Assembly: GCF_032854445.1 (NCBI RefSeq)
Contig: NC_088301.1
Location: forward strand, 37,311,187 to 37,375,186
Reading direction: 5' to 3'
Length of the DNA: 64,000 nt
Origin: Liolophura sinensis
Lineage: Eukaryota > Mollusca > Polyplacophora > Chitonida > Chitonidae
Shown here: positions 1 through 13,000 of the stretch, one piece after another
Position numbering within the stretch: the first letter of the stretch is position 1
Layout of the letters: every line of letters starts with the position of its first letter
Notes under the pieces: generated by a model
Databases searched by the model: none
What the model saw: only the letters and a program-made list of their open reading frames with translations
What the model was told of the DNA's origin: nothing
Program-made: the position numbers and the translations under genes

Positions 1-99
1 TCCTATCCTTGTTTGGCTCTGTTAATAAATTGCTTACTTTCTTCATACTAAAACTATTGTCCAGCGTGTTGTCTGTCTTCCAGTTAAAGTCCGCTTCGG

Positions 100-345
100 G
101 TTGTAACTTCCCCGCTTGGCGTTCAGCGTGAAGGGGATAGTGCAACGACTGGTTGACCTGTATCAGTATAATGGCTCAGGCAGGGCAGCTTACTTGCCTT
201 CGGTAAAGTGAAGCAGCACTAGATAAAAGAGGGGTGTCAAGGAGACACATTACATACACCCTAAGGATTCCTTCGTTGTCACATGACTGAAAAATTGTTG
301 AGTACAACGTTAAACCCCAAGCACTCACTCACTCACTCTTCCAGT
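100..345 (+). repeat. SINE family A copy, lacking its head
   Basis: This segment shares its order of landmarks with 61987-62319: a CGCTTGG-GTTCAGC-like stretch, then ACTGGTT, then TCAGTATAATG, then a GTCACATGACTGAAAAATTG tail, ending in a (CACT)n run at 321-340. The tRNA-like head seen in the other copy is absent or unrecognisable here. It looks like an old, 5'-truncated SINE insertion. The family assignment rests on the within-window match only. Confidence 0.6.
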
Positions 346-604
346 TAAACTGTTCTGAAATTTTCAAAAAAGTTCAGATGAGTAAGTCAAACCCTGTGTT
401 TCAGTCTGATTAAAACCATATCTGAATGTGCCCTAGCTACCTCCAGTTTAGACATTTACCATCAAGGAATTTGAACAGTTATGTTGGGAATGGTATTCAG
501 CCTTCATCCACCTCTGTGATTGTTATTATTCACACAGATTGATGTTTAATGTCACGCTGAAGAATTTATCATCTATACGAATGTAACAGGGTGATGAAGA
601 AGTG

Positions 605-955
605 CTGTCTACCTCTGGCCTGGGGAGTTTCTCTTTAGTCTAGTGTTAGAAGTGTGAACTCCAAACCCAGAGATCGCTATTTCAACTCCCCAGCTGGTAA
701 GCCCTGTCACTTTTGGAGCTGCAAGCAGGGTTGCTTGGGTGGCTTATATAGCTGGCCATGATGATATGGTGGACCGTGTGTGTGTTTTGACTCTCCTTTC
801 CTGAGTAACGAGGAAAACTGTGGGTGAATGTAACGGTGATATGTTAGCACTATCTGTCTCTGGGTTGGGGGAGAATTTCCCTTTAGTCTAGTAGTAGAAT
901 CGTGGACTCCAAACCAAAAGATCACTGGTTCAAATCCCCAGCTGGTAAGCCTTGG
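605..955 (+). repeat. Two tRNA-like SINE heads in tandem
   Basis: Two related segments, about 633-708 and 878-953, each read CTTTAGTCTAGT, then a GACTCCAAACC-like anticodon-loop region, then a B-box-like stretch (GGTTCAAATCC at about 930-941 in the second copy, degraded in the first) and CCCCAGCTGGTAAG. That order resembles a tRNA-derived SINE promoter. Neither copy folds cleanly enough by eye to call a working tRNA gene. The spacing of about 245 bp suggests a dimer or a tandem insertion. Confidence 0.55.
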
Positions 956-2059
956 CAAATGGTGGTCAGGTTTATGGATAGAGAAAACCAGAGTGAGGGG
1001 AGTAAATTATGGCCTATCACCTGGTAAATGACACCTGGTGTAAAACACTTTGAACTTCACGAAACCAGCTGACATCGTTCTGCTAACTGGCTTATTAAAT
1101 AATTAGTGGGGATTGCCTTAAATCGTAACACTGCATGTCCAATGGTGAGTGCTGTTTGGATTTGTAATGTGTGGTAAATGACTGCATTTTAGAGGCCAAC
1201 AAATATCAAAAAATGTAACTTTTGGGGCTGAATCTTTTTGTTATGGATATCCATTTACCTTGCACACAAACCTTAACACACATTTGGAACCCTTCCTGAA
1301 GTATGTGAGCTCAAAATCCAGGATGTTCTATACCACCTTAACCTCTGCGCAATAGTACACTGAAGCAAAAGGTCCACAAATTGTATACAACTTAACATTT
1401 CAGGAAAGCAGTTAACCTGGTCATTCAATGCTAAAGATTAGCACACACAGGCGATTAAAACGGGTGAAGTAAATATTAAAATTTAATTTGTATTTTTGTT
1501 TAAACATATATAGGCCTAATGTACTGCAATTTTGCTGGCCTCAGAGGTTGGAGCATTTGTGCTTGGATACGTGTTTTGTAAAGAACTTTAACATGAAATG
1601 ACCATTTGAGCTTTCATCTTGGAGTGCAAAACATGGCCTTTAACTACAGTAAGTCTTAAAATGGGCAGGTAGTCAAGAATCAAGAGGAAACTGAGAAGAA
1701 CCTTCCTCCCCAAACGTGTGGGTGTGACCCCTGAAGGCTTCTGGCCATACTCAAAGAATTCCTCTCATCCTTCACCTCCGGGATACTTTAATGAGAGGAG
1801 AAATTCTTTTCCAGATGGCCTTGACCTTGCATCTTTAAAGAACTGACAACAAATTCATATACACATTTGTAGTGTACAACAGATCTCATTTATTATTACA
1901 AAACTCTTTGCAATCCTGCCATTGTGATGTTCATTTCTTCAGGACAACAGTCTTCACACATTTCCTGTGTGTAGATGTACTATCACACATATAACTCAGA
2001 GGAACTTTCCACCCTTAAGTACCAAATTTCCTCAGGACAGCGGAGTTCTAGCAAATACA
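956..2059. other. No gene seen
   Basis: AT-rich sequence without a convincing open reading frame or splice-bounded coding segment. It may hold further degraded flank of the DIRS-like element downstream, but no terminal repeat was identified. Confidence 0.5.
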
Positions 2060-2980
2060 TTTTCATCGTCTTTTTTAGAATTGCTGGAACATTCTTGCCA
2101 ACAGTCAGTTCACCGTTTTAGTAATGTCTCTTACTGACATTACTTTGCGATATGCAGCAGAAGTGGCTGCCCCTCGGTAAAAATGAGCACGGTAGTACCC
2201 TTCAGCTCCAGTCATGTCCAACATTTCACACAACCACCTGGATATGGTACTGCAAGAAACAGGTTTTAAAGATAATAACAACTGATTAGGCCTCCCCCCT
2301 TCGAACACAGTACGTCTCAGATACTCTGTCAGAGTGGAAAGAACGAACGCATAAATGGATGTGACAATACTTTATCAACTCAACTTTCAGCTATAACTGA
2401 GGCCATGAGTGCCACTAACTTAAATGTAAGATGCTTCAGAGATTAAAAATTCCAATGGAATTAAAGTTTCTAAAATTTGACACAACTGATACATACTAGG
2501 TTGTGGAATACCTGGGTCTTGGGGGTGCAGCTTCATACACCCATTCATTAATTGTTTCACTAAATCTGGAGATACATCACAATGAAAAAATTCAAACGTC
2601 TGCATTAACATTGACTTATGCTTATTGAATACGCTATACAAATGTTTATTGGCCAGTTCTGCCAGATACTAGTAATTTAAAGCCTCTGTTGAATTTGATT
2701 AAAGGGAATTGACATTCCGTTTATGAGATCAAAGACACCAGGACTTCCATGCATATTGCTATTGTCAATTAGTGCATTCTCTCACAGTTGGGAAATCTTG
2801 CATTCTCACAAGAGAAAGACTTGATGTCCTGAGCCTCTGCCAGTTACGACACAAGCTACTAGTCTCAGTCTCTTCCCCATCAGGTGATGCTTTTCGGTGC
2901 CTGGTATGGTTAACAAGTCCTGACTGTATGGCAAGAGTGTCAGAAAATCCATCAGCATTCCTGTGAGTTGCGTAGGCCAT
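2060..2980 (-). pseudogene. Tyrosine recombinase remnant of DIRS-like element
   Basis: The N-terminal core-binding part is seen near 2560-2480 (LVKQLMNGCMKLHPQDPG, similar to the LMKGVYNLRPP-type segment of DIRS recombinases). The C-terminal catalytic part is at 2308-2105, with the conserved box AHFYRGAATS containing the catalytic His and Arg. In the recombinase frame the downstream Trp codon is TGA, and TAA stands where the catalytic Tyr is expected (FQQF followed by a stop). The enzyme is therefore dead. Frame breaks also separate the N-terminal and C-terminal parts. Confidence 0.75.
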
Positions 2981-3640
2981 CGTGGCACCACCAAAATGGT
3001 CTTCTGTACCTGATCATCTTGCAACTTTAACAAAACCTGTGGTAGCAACCAGAAAGGTGCATAACAGTATGGTTGTAAAGTGGACCATGAGCGCTTACAT
3101 TCATCTACCATACATAGACATAGGACATAGGATCAGGACCCCAGGATGCATACTGCTCCAACTGATGAAGTGAACATCTAGGGTAAAATAAGTACGACAA
3201 CTTTTCCTAAACATCACCGGGTCTAACATCCACTCTGTGGAGTCGCTAGACCTCCTGAACAAAATATCCACCTCACTGTTCTCAACTCCAGGAACAAAGC
3301 TGGCACTGATAATTAGGTCATGGTTATGGACAAATTCATAAATTCTTATGGACACTTTGTGGAGTTTAAGCCTGGTGCCTCCTGGCTGATTAATGTAACT
3401 CATGGCTGTCATGCTGTCAGAACAAATCTTAAAATGTTTACCTGAATAAACTGTGGATTTAAACAGAGTGCTAACAGGACAGCGCGCAATTCTAGTTCAT
3501 CTATATGTTTGTCGTGTTTCATTTACTGTCCACCTGCCATTTGCCCATCTCCGTTCACTAATGGCACCCCAGCCTTCCAAGGAATCTGTGTTTACTACTA
3601 AATGGACTGGTGGCAGCCTGATAATGTGTTCACCGTGTTA
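2806..3640 (-). pseudogene. RT/RNase H remnant of DIRS-like element
   Basis: Pieces in order on the minus strand: a TDSLEGWGA motif (typical TDAS-x-GWGA start of the RNase H region) near 3580, an HIDELELRAVLLAL segment near 3490, SDSMTAMSYINQPGG near 3390, a segment with FVPGVENSEVDILFRR near 3270, and FWLLPQVLLKLQDDQV plus a VPRWPTQ motif near 3030. These match the RNase H and following linker of DIRS reverse transcriptases. The pieces lie in at least three frames, so the copy carries frameshifts. The polymerase core upstream is not present. Confidence 0.8.
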
Positions 3641-3699
3641 GTTTGTTGATCAGGACATAATTATAAAGTCAAACCTGGATTCTAGTACATGAAGAGAGT

Positions 3700-3990
3700 T
3701 GTGAAGGCCATGAATTGTGTAATTTACAGTAATTAATTCCATGCAGAACATACCCCAAAACCTGAGCTCAGTACATGCAGTATTTTTTTCAAATGCAACC
3801 ACTAACATTACTTTTACATTGATTCTAATGTGCAAGAACCCAAATGAATTTTGTAATTTACAGTAATTAATATGCTTGCAGGACATAAATGATGGAATTT
3901 TGTGTAACCTAGTGTTTTTCTGCTTTACATGTATGCAAAACCATAGCTCAATACACTTTTTAAGTTACCATCACTAACCATTAGTTTAAC
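3700..3990. repeat. Imperfect tandem duplication, about 145 bp unit
   Basis: Two adjacent segments share TGTAATTTACAGTAATTAAT (about 3718 and 3852), then AGCTCAGTACA/AGCTCAATACA, then ACCACTAACATTA/ATCACTAACCATTA. Spacing between matching landmarks is about 135-190 bp, so the units have diverged by indels. No coding capacity is seen. Confidence 0.5.
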
Positions 3991-6900
3991 ACTGCTTTCA
4001 CTGTTATCGGACGCCGATGCCAAAAGTTGGGGTATGACATTAGCTAAACACTAAAAAAGAAATGTGTAATACAGCATTGGATACCAGAACATGATTTCAA
4101 AGTATAAACACTATTAACCAGCGTTAGGCATTTAAACGTAAGGTTGTTTCAGTCACACTGACGTAATTTATTTTGATGTTCAATTTTTTTTCTCTACTTT
4201 TATGATAGAGGTTACTGTATTTTTAATCAATTTATTGTTTTATTGTCAGTATCTGGCCAAATTTGGGACGATTTACCATTTATATGTAGCCCTCTGGCTG
4301 CCTCCACCCACAAATGTTATATGGACACCATGTTGTCAGAAGATAAGTGGTCTTCAATGATCATTAGACTGTGCAAATGGTCACACAATTGTTAACTTCT
4401 TATTGTCTTCAACGTTCCATCATCACTTAGGAGAGCAGACAAATCCCTTCAGTTCAGGCTCATATGAACTAAATTAAGGAATTACCATAAATAAAATTGT
4501 TGGATTATCTCTTTATATAGCCACTGCATCGTATGTCACACTGTAATATTATACTTACTGATCTCATGGCAAATAATACATGTATTCATAATGGTAATCC
4601 TGGATATCATAGATGTTTGTGTGGTACTCGGGCTTCCCATACAAGCTATTTTCACCAGACAAACACCATCAAGTTCAAGATGCATCCAAGTGTCAGGTAT
4701 GTCGAGAGAAGAAGATAAACAGAACCTTAATATTGAGAGCCCATTTTATTACAACTACATGCTTCAGCTTTTTCTGTACAGTAAATAGGATAATGATCTT
4801 ATAGCCTGAACAGACAACTTATATTCACATGGTAAAAAATGGCAAATGGCTTTGTTCACTATTAACAATGATTAACAGGACAGTTGCATATGGTAACATA
4901 AATAGATGGTTGCAAACCAAAATCTACAGGTCATTTAAATTATACATCTAACTACAGGAACTTGTTGATTTCAAAATACACAGTAGAGTAACGACAAAAA
5001 ACTTAAAACATGCTAACAGTGATTAAACATAAGAAAGTGACTGACAACCACTGTTCATATTTAAAATGTGCATGTGTTTGTAGGTGCTAGCTTAATCCCT
5101 GGTTGATCTACATCGATACTCATGTACATATCCGTTGTTTGCTTGCAATCATTCATGCAAAGAGACTGGGCTCTTTTGTTTTTCCATTTTGACAATTATT
5201 GATGCTTTCTAATTTTTTTTATTCTCCTTTTGCAACCCGCCCAACAACTGGAAATATTAAGTCAATAAAAAGAACCACATACCGAAAAGTAAAAGAACAA
5301 CTGGACACACTTTCTTCAGCCTTTCTCTTCTCTTCTGATAATTGCCTTCTTCAGATTTACTTAAGAATTAAATAAATCTGCGTTCATGAAATTATAAAAA
5401 TTCTTGTACCTTCTACATATTTCCACAATTTAACTGTTTCCATTTGTAATTTAGAAATCTGCATTAAAAGGTTTCATAAGCCTGATATAAGTTAATGGTC
5501 AAATTAGCATATTAAAAAGAAGCTATGGTATTGTGTAAAAAAATATTATTGGTATAAAAAAAGAAAATATGATTTCATACCTGTTGTAAAATCTGATATA
5601 TAAAGATACTAATAATGGTGATCTTGGTCCCTCTTGAAATTCAAAACTAAAAGTAAATAATTTGATTTTGTTAAACCTTTCAACTTACTCAGTATATTAA
5701 AGTTTAAACCTGTTCACCTGAATTATTCTTTGCTAACAGCCCACAAAATTGTTATGAACATGAGAATCAATTATAAGAAGTTAAATTTGACACCAGAAAA
5801 AAAAAAAGGTTAGAAGAAGACAAGAAGCTCTGTATTAACTACATATACACATTTATGTGATTAAAAATGTGTCAGAACAGCAACACTCAAAAAGCTAAAA
5901 CTGGAACTTAAGAACAATTTTGTATCACAATAAATACAAGATAGAATGCGCATCAGAACTATAATTACACGAAATTTACAAATTAGATTATTTGTCAGGC
6001 CTTGCATATTGGAAGAGTAATATAGACTTGGTGCACAAAACAACCAAACCCTTCCCAGATGACAAGGGTTTTTTTTTTTGTACCGAAATTTTTGTTTACT
6101 CGCAGTAACTCTCGTTGATTTTAATGGTAAAAATGAAGCAGATAATTTTTTTTCCCTTTTTTACAATTTACCAGTCAGAAGAGAAAGGTTCCAATGTTTT
6201 GATATACATGTATGTATCATATACAAGAGAATGAGGAATATACAATGACAGATGATTCAAACATGAAAGACAAGTCCTTATAAAAATATATACAATCAGA
6301 TTCTATGTTCATCCATGTTTTTATTGTATAAAGTAAACAAGTTTCTCACTGAGAGAATTACTCTGCTGACATTCAACCAAATGTATAAGCAAAATGGGTA
6401 AAATGGAAGGAAAAAATAAAAACAAAAACCTGATGTCAATACACATTAACCCAGCAAATATGATACATATGAACATGCATGCTAAAGCTCATACATTATA
6501 GGCTTACAGTCTCATTTTTCTGTGATGTAACATGCCCACAGTGTACATCAAATGTGGGTTTAAGATGCATTCAACACAGGACCAGTCCATGATCCTGTAG
6601 AGAATTAGACAAAATTGTGCCAGAATAACCATGTTAGTAAATTAAGAGGTAACATCATGTGGCAAGCATGAAGTTATGTTTCTGTTCTCATTTGCACTCA
6701 TGTCAAGGATTCTACCTTAAATCACTTGCTCGACCATGACAAATATGTACATTCAACACCACATAAAGCTACTATGCATGTGCTAACCATTAATATTTAG
6801 TCCTTACGGCTAAATAAGTCTTTTTCCCTTCAGACAAGAACCAAACGGGCCTTTAACGGCATCAACACTAAACCACACAAGCAAATCTTTGGTTGGGAGG

Positions 6901-8139
6901 GATATAAAATGGGCCATCTGGCAAGTTCATTATTTAAAACTACATGTACTAACACCACTGATGTCTCACAGGCTCAGAAATGCTTTTCTTTGAAAGGGAA
7001 CGCAACTTCACCATTGGGAGCAGGATATGAAGTATAGTCCTAAAATGTTGACATTGTCCATAGTTTTGTGCAATATTCTATCACAAATTTGAATTTAATT
7101 TTTTTTTTTTTTTTTACATAATTTGTGACGATCTCATTCAACTCCAACAACGAACTCAACATGCCCTGCCAGTAATATTTTTTTGCTATTGAGTTCTTAC
7201 ATCAGTCTGCCACATGAAGCTACTTTGTGGAAACGACAAAAAAAAAGACTCATTAATTTAAGCGAGAGTGGTTAAGGACATTGCTTTCCAACACTAGAAA
7301 GACTCTGAAGTCCCCTAGAATACTGTTTTTTAAAGATGAATTCTCACGAAAACTAAAAGTAAATCAAGAACTTGAACCAATCTTGCAGTTGCATTAAGTG
7401 ATGAATTTCTTGTATCACCACCTATCAAATCATATAAAAGACATACATGTATCACTTAAAATTCCCAAAAACAGATTAGCTACTGGCACAAATCTGATAA
7501 GATTAATGAGTTGACATATACCCAATGATTAGTATTACTAATACATACTCCATAACTGTATTAAAAAAAAAAAAAACAAAGAGATGATAAATAACTGATA
7601 AACTCTACAACAGGTGAAGTACTGATACAATATGCTAACTCAACAACAAAATGACGTAGTGCTGAACTGGAACAAATCATTATGTAACCAACTGGGATAT
7701 TGTTTACACTGCAGGACTGGAACTGAATTTCATACTGTTCACAATGGTCTGAAGTAAGTTGGTTCTTTCTTTTTTTTTAAATTAAGGAGCAAATAGTAAC
7801 AGCAAGGCAATGATTGCAGAAAATCAACAGCATGTGAAGTGGCAACTATGTTTCTGGTACTACCAACCTCAACTTCTCTCAATCAAAGATGGCTGATAAG
7901 CTGGCTGTTTTGATGATTAGTTTTACCTGGAAGTTGGTTATTGCTCATCTATGGAAACAGAAACTATCTGTTGAGATTCTGTAAGCAATGTGACAAGTAT
8001 GGACTGCGGAGCACCCACAAGTGTCAATGGATGTATGCCAATATAACCTGGGCTAAATCCTTACTGTCCCCTATTCACAATTCCCAGGATACAACCACGA
8101 CTAGAGGCTCCATGGTGCAAGGACTATTCTTACATGTGC

Positions 8140-8345
8140 AAACTTCACAACAGATAAATTATTGGCACGAGCTCAACAGTGAATGAATTATTGGTACATA
8201 AATGCAAGCTTCACAAAAGACAAATTTCTGTACTACTGCTTTAGAACAGATGGATTACTGGTACATGTGTATGTTTCACAACAGCTAAGGTAATGGCACA
8301 TGTTCCACAGTGCAAGAACCACTGGTATAAAAGCACACTCCACAA
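8140..8345. repeat. Degenerate tandem repeat, about 65 bp unit
   Basis: The phrases TTCACAACAGATAAATTATT, TTCACAAAAGACAAATT and TTTCACAACAGCTAAGG recur, each followed by ATTGGTACA, ACTGGTACA or ACTGGTATAAA. About three diverged units are visible. Confidence 0.5.
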
Positions 8346-9271
8346 CTACTGCATTCTTGGAACAGGCTAGTGCTAACATCATCATTTTCAAATGAACTGA
8401 AGGACACATCAGAATAGTTAGACAGGGCTCTTTATACTGAACATTAAAAAAAACAGTCAACAAACAGAAGAAAAAAAACTGTTTTAACAAAAGTTTCATA
8501 TACAATATTACTAAAATATTTACAGAACTCAATTATTTTGACAACAGATACACACCCTCTTAGAATGGGACAGGTTAAATGTGATAAGCATATGGTCAAG
8601 CCGCTGAACCACAACTGGACAAGCAGTGACCGGCACTTAAAACCTTCCCAAAAGTCTGTTAATTCTCAACAATATGCCAGCAATCAGGCATACGTGATTA
8701 GACAGGCACAAACTTCCGGTCACTTGCATTAGGAAGTATGCCATGTTATAGCACCCTACATATCTGGAGAAATATTGTTATATCCAGAACGTACAGCTGC
8801 TAACGCATCTTAACTCTCCACATATATACATGTAATTTTTACCTGTTTCTGTATCTACACAGTGTCGACTTCAGTTTCACAAGCTGTACACCTCAAACCC
8901 ATTTAACTTGTACTTCTTGTAATCCGGCTTCTCATATCTCAGATCAAAATGCAGATCAAATTACTTACTGAAGCCCCACAGACCTATTATTGTTTTGTCC
9001 TGTTTCTAGATGTGGTCACTTGTTTGTTCTATTCATATCTGATATATATCATGTCTTATTCTCACCTAATACCTGCATTCTCCCAGATATATAGTTATCT
9101 AGCTTACTTGCATTCACATAATTAAACAGTTCCCTTGTATTCTATACTGCTGAGAATCTGATGCTTGTCACATGGCTGCAGATTCACATGAAATTCACAT
9201 GACTTTCCTTTCTTTCCCCCCTTTTCATAAAATCAAATATTTATACAGCAGAGGCTAGGTTACTTACATTC

Positions 9272-9313
9272 TACATACATACATACATACATACATACAT
9301 ACATACATACATA
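9272..9313. repeat. (TACA)n microsatellite
   Basis: An uninterrupted run of the tetranucleotide TACA, about ten copies. Confidence 0.95.
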
Positions 9314-9999
9314 AACCACACGCACTTTAATATTGAGAGGCAAACAGAGCCTTCATCTGTAGATACTTATTCCAGGGTAGGGAACTAGCCAACTGAGAGA
9401 ACACTACTTTACTAGTTGTTGTAGTGGTGGCATATCTACCCACACATTTGAAAAGAGGGAGAGCTATATTTTAAATTTTACATATTGAAACACTCATGGA
9501 GTGAATTAAAATAAAACAAGTCGCATGTGACTGAAGCAGGAAGAAGGGTTGCGATATGCAGCAGAGCCTGCAGTCTGACCAGCTCTTTGCAACGCTAAGT
9601 CTTGCAACAAATCACACTGGTGCCATACTCAGGAAATTCACGCAAGACTAGAATAGCTCTGTATGCCAAGAACAGGGAAGAAGTTCCAGAATCAGTGATC
9701 AGGGTACAATGACATTTGTCTAGCAGCTGTTGAAAGATTAAGCCATGTCCACATTATGTCAATTCCCACAAATGGCCACAGGGTCTAGCTTAGGTTACCA
9801 GGTGCACTGTAAGTCACATGTTTCAGGAATCTGCCCAGGCTGCCTTCAAATCACACTGATTGTCATAATTAAGGAGTGAAGCATAATATTTGCAGCCTAC
9901 AGCTATCTGGCCACCCCAAATATGGACAGTCTGGGGGCTGTACAGTCCTCTATCTACATCCAGAGCACACTATCGGGGAAAATGCATAGATTTCAACAC

Positions 10000-10015
10000 T
10001 TAAGGCCGATGAAAT
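10000..10015 (-). CDS. PHACTR: PHACTR last coding exon (C-terminal FHRP)
   Basis: After an acceptor reading TTATTACAG, 16 nt complete an Arg codon and then encode Phe-His-Arg-Pro and TAA. PHACTR proteins end in TRFHRP, and this tail lies against PP1 in the known complex. The phase (one base completing AG from the previous exon) fits exactly. The exon is tiny, so its call depends on the family's C-terminus and on phase. Confidence 0.85.
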
Positions 10016-13000
10016 CTGTAATAAATCAAGAAACAGTGACATGAGAAGAAGATCATGTAGTTTTCAACAACATTCATTGAAAGAATAAAGATACTATGGT
10101 ATGACTACTTTCATTATAGCTTGAAAAGTCATAAAAACAACAAATTTTTACATGGTTATGTAGTGTACCCATAGCAGTATTGGGCGCAAACGACCAACAA
10201 AGACCAATAAGCTTGCAACAGAACCACACAGAGTGCTGTGTGAGAAATAGCTTTCAGGTAATGTCTACCAAAAGTCATAAAACAGATTCAGACATAAGCA
10301 TGATGGTGCCTCCTATCTGTTGGTAAACACAATGTGCATGTACATTCCAGCATTTGGGATAAATCCAGCTGCAACAATTTACTGCTTGTAGGCATTTTCT
10401 TGATGTACTCAAAATTAAGAGCATCACAAGTGCTTTAAAGACAATGGTCATGGTAAGACAGGAAAAAACTCACCTAGTCAAATGTTTACTGTCTTCATGG
10501 ACTTCCATTTCTTTACTTTTAAACTCATTCAGTTCTTTCCTAATAGCCGCCTGCAAAATGGAGAAGTCATACTTTAGCTGTAGTCACATAAGAGAAAATA
10601 TAAGAGAAAATATACTTTAATTAATTAACATCCTCACCTTTCATAACAACAAAAACATTAGCTCTCATGGAGCGATTCTCACCAATAGTAAAAACACGTG
10701 CATCATAACATAAGATGGCGTTATGTATAATATTTTATTTAAGATAAATTTCTGTGTATAATCACCTTACACATCAGTGAAATCCTTGCTGTACAAACAA
10801 TAATTATAACAATTATTGAGGTTTCTTTAAAACGCATAACATTTATTCTTATGGCAGCTTTTACATATGTTATATATATTTAACATCTCATAGGCAGTTG
10901 AAGACAATAGATCGTTATAAAGTCCAGACTATTCAGATGCACAGTTTGACCTACCTTATCCCTTGGTGTGAGCCGTGTCCATGGTTTGTCAGCTCTGCGG
11001 TCATACTCATGGGCTTCAGTTACCTCCACATAGTCACTGAACTTGATGATCTTCTTTTCCTTCAGTTCCTCTACACTGGGGCGGAAGCTCAGCTGCAATA
11101 GGATAGGACGCAGAACATTAAAAATTGTTCATACACCTTCTACAAATTTTACTTTGCCTGTGATCTGTAAATTTCAATGCATCATGCTGATGGCTTTAAC
11201 AACTGGCTTCTATCATATCCTAGAGTTGAGGATAACATCTGTTTCTGGTTTTACAGGAGTATGGTGCATGTTAACATCTTCGTAGTTATTTTTGTTTTGT
11301 TACCTGGGAACACAGAATCTTGTACTAACAATTGAAATGGGCTCTTACCTTCCTAACTAGGAACCGCTTTTTCTCTTCCAATAATTTTTTCTGTTCCTCT
11401 TGACTTTGGTCTGAAATAAAAAAAATGCAGAACATGAGTTATGAAAGTATGATCTGTTAAAAATGAAAATTTTTTTGCAAGATTAGGTTTTCCAGCTATG
11501 TGATTACAACAATTTTTTAACAAAAAATTTGTCCAAAACATACCCAAGAAGATCATCCTGAAAACTAATCTAATCCTGTTTAATTAGTTTCTATATTTTA
11601 CACACCACCAAATATTAACATTACCAGATTGACATTAGATGATGTAGCAAAGGGATGCCACTCTGTTATCATTTAATCGCACAATGAAATGAAAACAGCT
11701 AAGTAACGTTTTTATTTTTGAATGCAGAAGAAAAGAAAAAGTATCACAGTTTCCAATATTTTCAGAGTCAAAAAAAATTTTTTTTTCTTACACAAAAACA
11801 TGTTCCTTAAACTTCAAAACTTCAAAGCTGACTTTACACACAGATAACACCTCCACATGAAAACTTACTGTGAAGTATATTCCTTTGCTCTAACTCCTCA
11901 GGAGAAGGACGTAAACTTAAACGTCTGAAGAAAATTAAAACACAGAAAATGAGTATATAAAGTGAGCATTTCCATGGGAAACATAACATGACATGACACT
12001 GATACATTCATCACTGAACATTACAATTTTGGCCCATGCACTGAATCACTGTGGCATAATTAATAATTTTATGTAAGTATTTAAAAATACTTACATAACA
12101 AGAGAGCTAGAATCTAATTTGCTGCCTTAATGAATGAACGAGCCTCTGGAGAAGATGTGTTTTAACTAAAGCAGAATGTTTAATTAAACCTGAAAGAATT
12201 CATTTTTTTATACTCACTGTTTCACTCTCTCAATACCATGATTAAGACCAGAAAATTGGAGAAATGCTAACAAAAAACAGACATCTTAACTGTGTAAATC
12301 TTATTTCAGCCAATCATAAGCCTTTGCACTTGTTTGTACTGAAATGGTCAGTCAGTACAATGGCAGCCCTTACCTTGTAAGTTTTGTTCCAATTGCATGC
12401 CTATCTTCTATTTTCTCTGCTTCTGATTTAACAGGAATTATATTTTTTTCCACCAGCTCTCGATGAGATGGTCTATTGCTAAGGAATCGTGCCAGACTGT
12501 CCTGCCTAGCAACTTTGGCCGCTAGCGTACCTGAAGACATAGAGGACAAAACAAACATTAAAAGATTACCGTGTCATTCAGCATTCCAGAAGAGTTACAA
12601 ACAAAAGCATAATATTTAAAATGTTTTTTTTATTGCATGCAATATGAAATTTAAAAAGTCAAACTCCAGTTAAATAAATGAACCTATCTTTGTAGGTTGT
12701 TTCCTCATACATCAAGTCAAGAAATTTCTATAGCAAGGAAGAAATGGTTCACACTATGGTACATTTGTGATTGTACTTTTTTGATGCCCATTTGGCATGA
12801 TTTTCCAAACATTTTCGGTTGTAGGATCCTTCAAGGCACAAATTCATAAACAATTTGTTTCACAAACAGTAGAACTGGAAGCGTCCACTTCCTGACCTGA
12901 CAAGCAGGTCTAATCAATCAAATGCAGAATCATGTGACACATGTGAAACATATGATTTACTCATCACAGGAACTCCTTGATGAAACCAGATGGCAGTATA

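Larger units (their letters stand above)
2060..3640 (-). mobile_element. Decayed DIRS-like retroelement (RT/RNase H plus tyrosine recombinase)
   Basis: Reading on the minus strand, 3640 to 2800 encodes the end of a DIRS-type reverse transcriptase with its RNase H domain, and 2980 to 2060 encodes a tyrosine recombinase. RNase H followed by tyrosine recombinase is the order of DIRS1/Ngaro-type elements, not of LTR or LINE elements. The reading frame changes several times and contains stops, and the upstream part of the reverse transcriptase and any terminal repeats are missing. It is a truncated, inactive copy. The match was made from remembered family motifs, so a profile search would settle the exact family. 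Confidence 0.8.
3991..9999 (-). other. AT-rich non-coding region; probable PHACTR 3' UTR and downstream DNA
   Basis: No splice-bounded coding segment or recognisable protein was found on either strand. The nearest coding sequence is the PHACTR stop codon at 10000-10002, so the upper part is expected to be its 3' UTR on the minus strand. Candidate minus-strand AATAAA signals (TTTATT on the plus strand) occur near 6317, 5219 and 4743, and the true cleavage site cannot be chosen from sequence alone. The region also holds poly-T and poly-A runs, a degenerate repeat at 8140-8345 and a microsatellite at 9272-9313. Confidence 0.5.
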
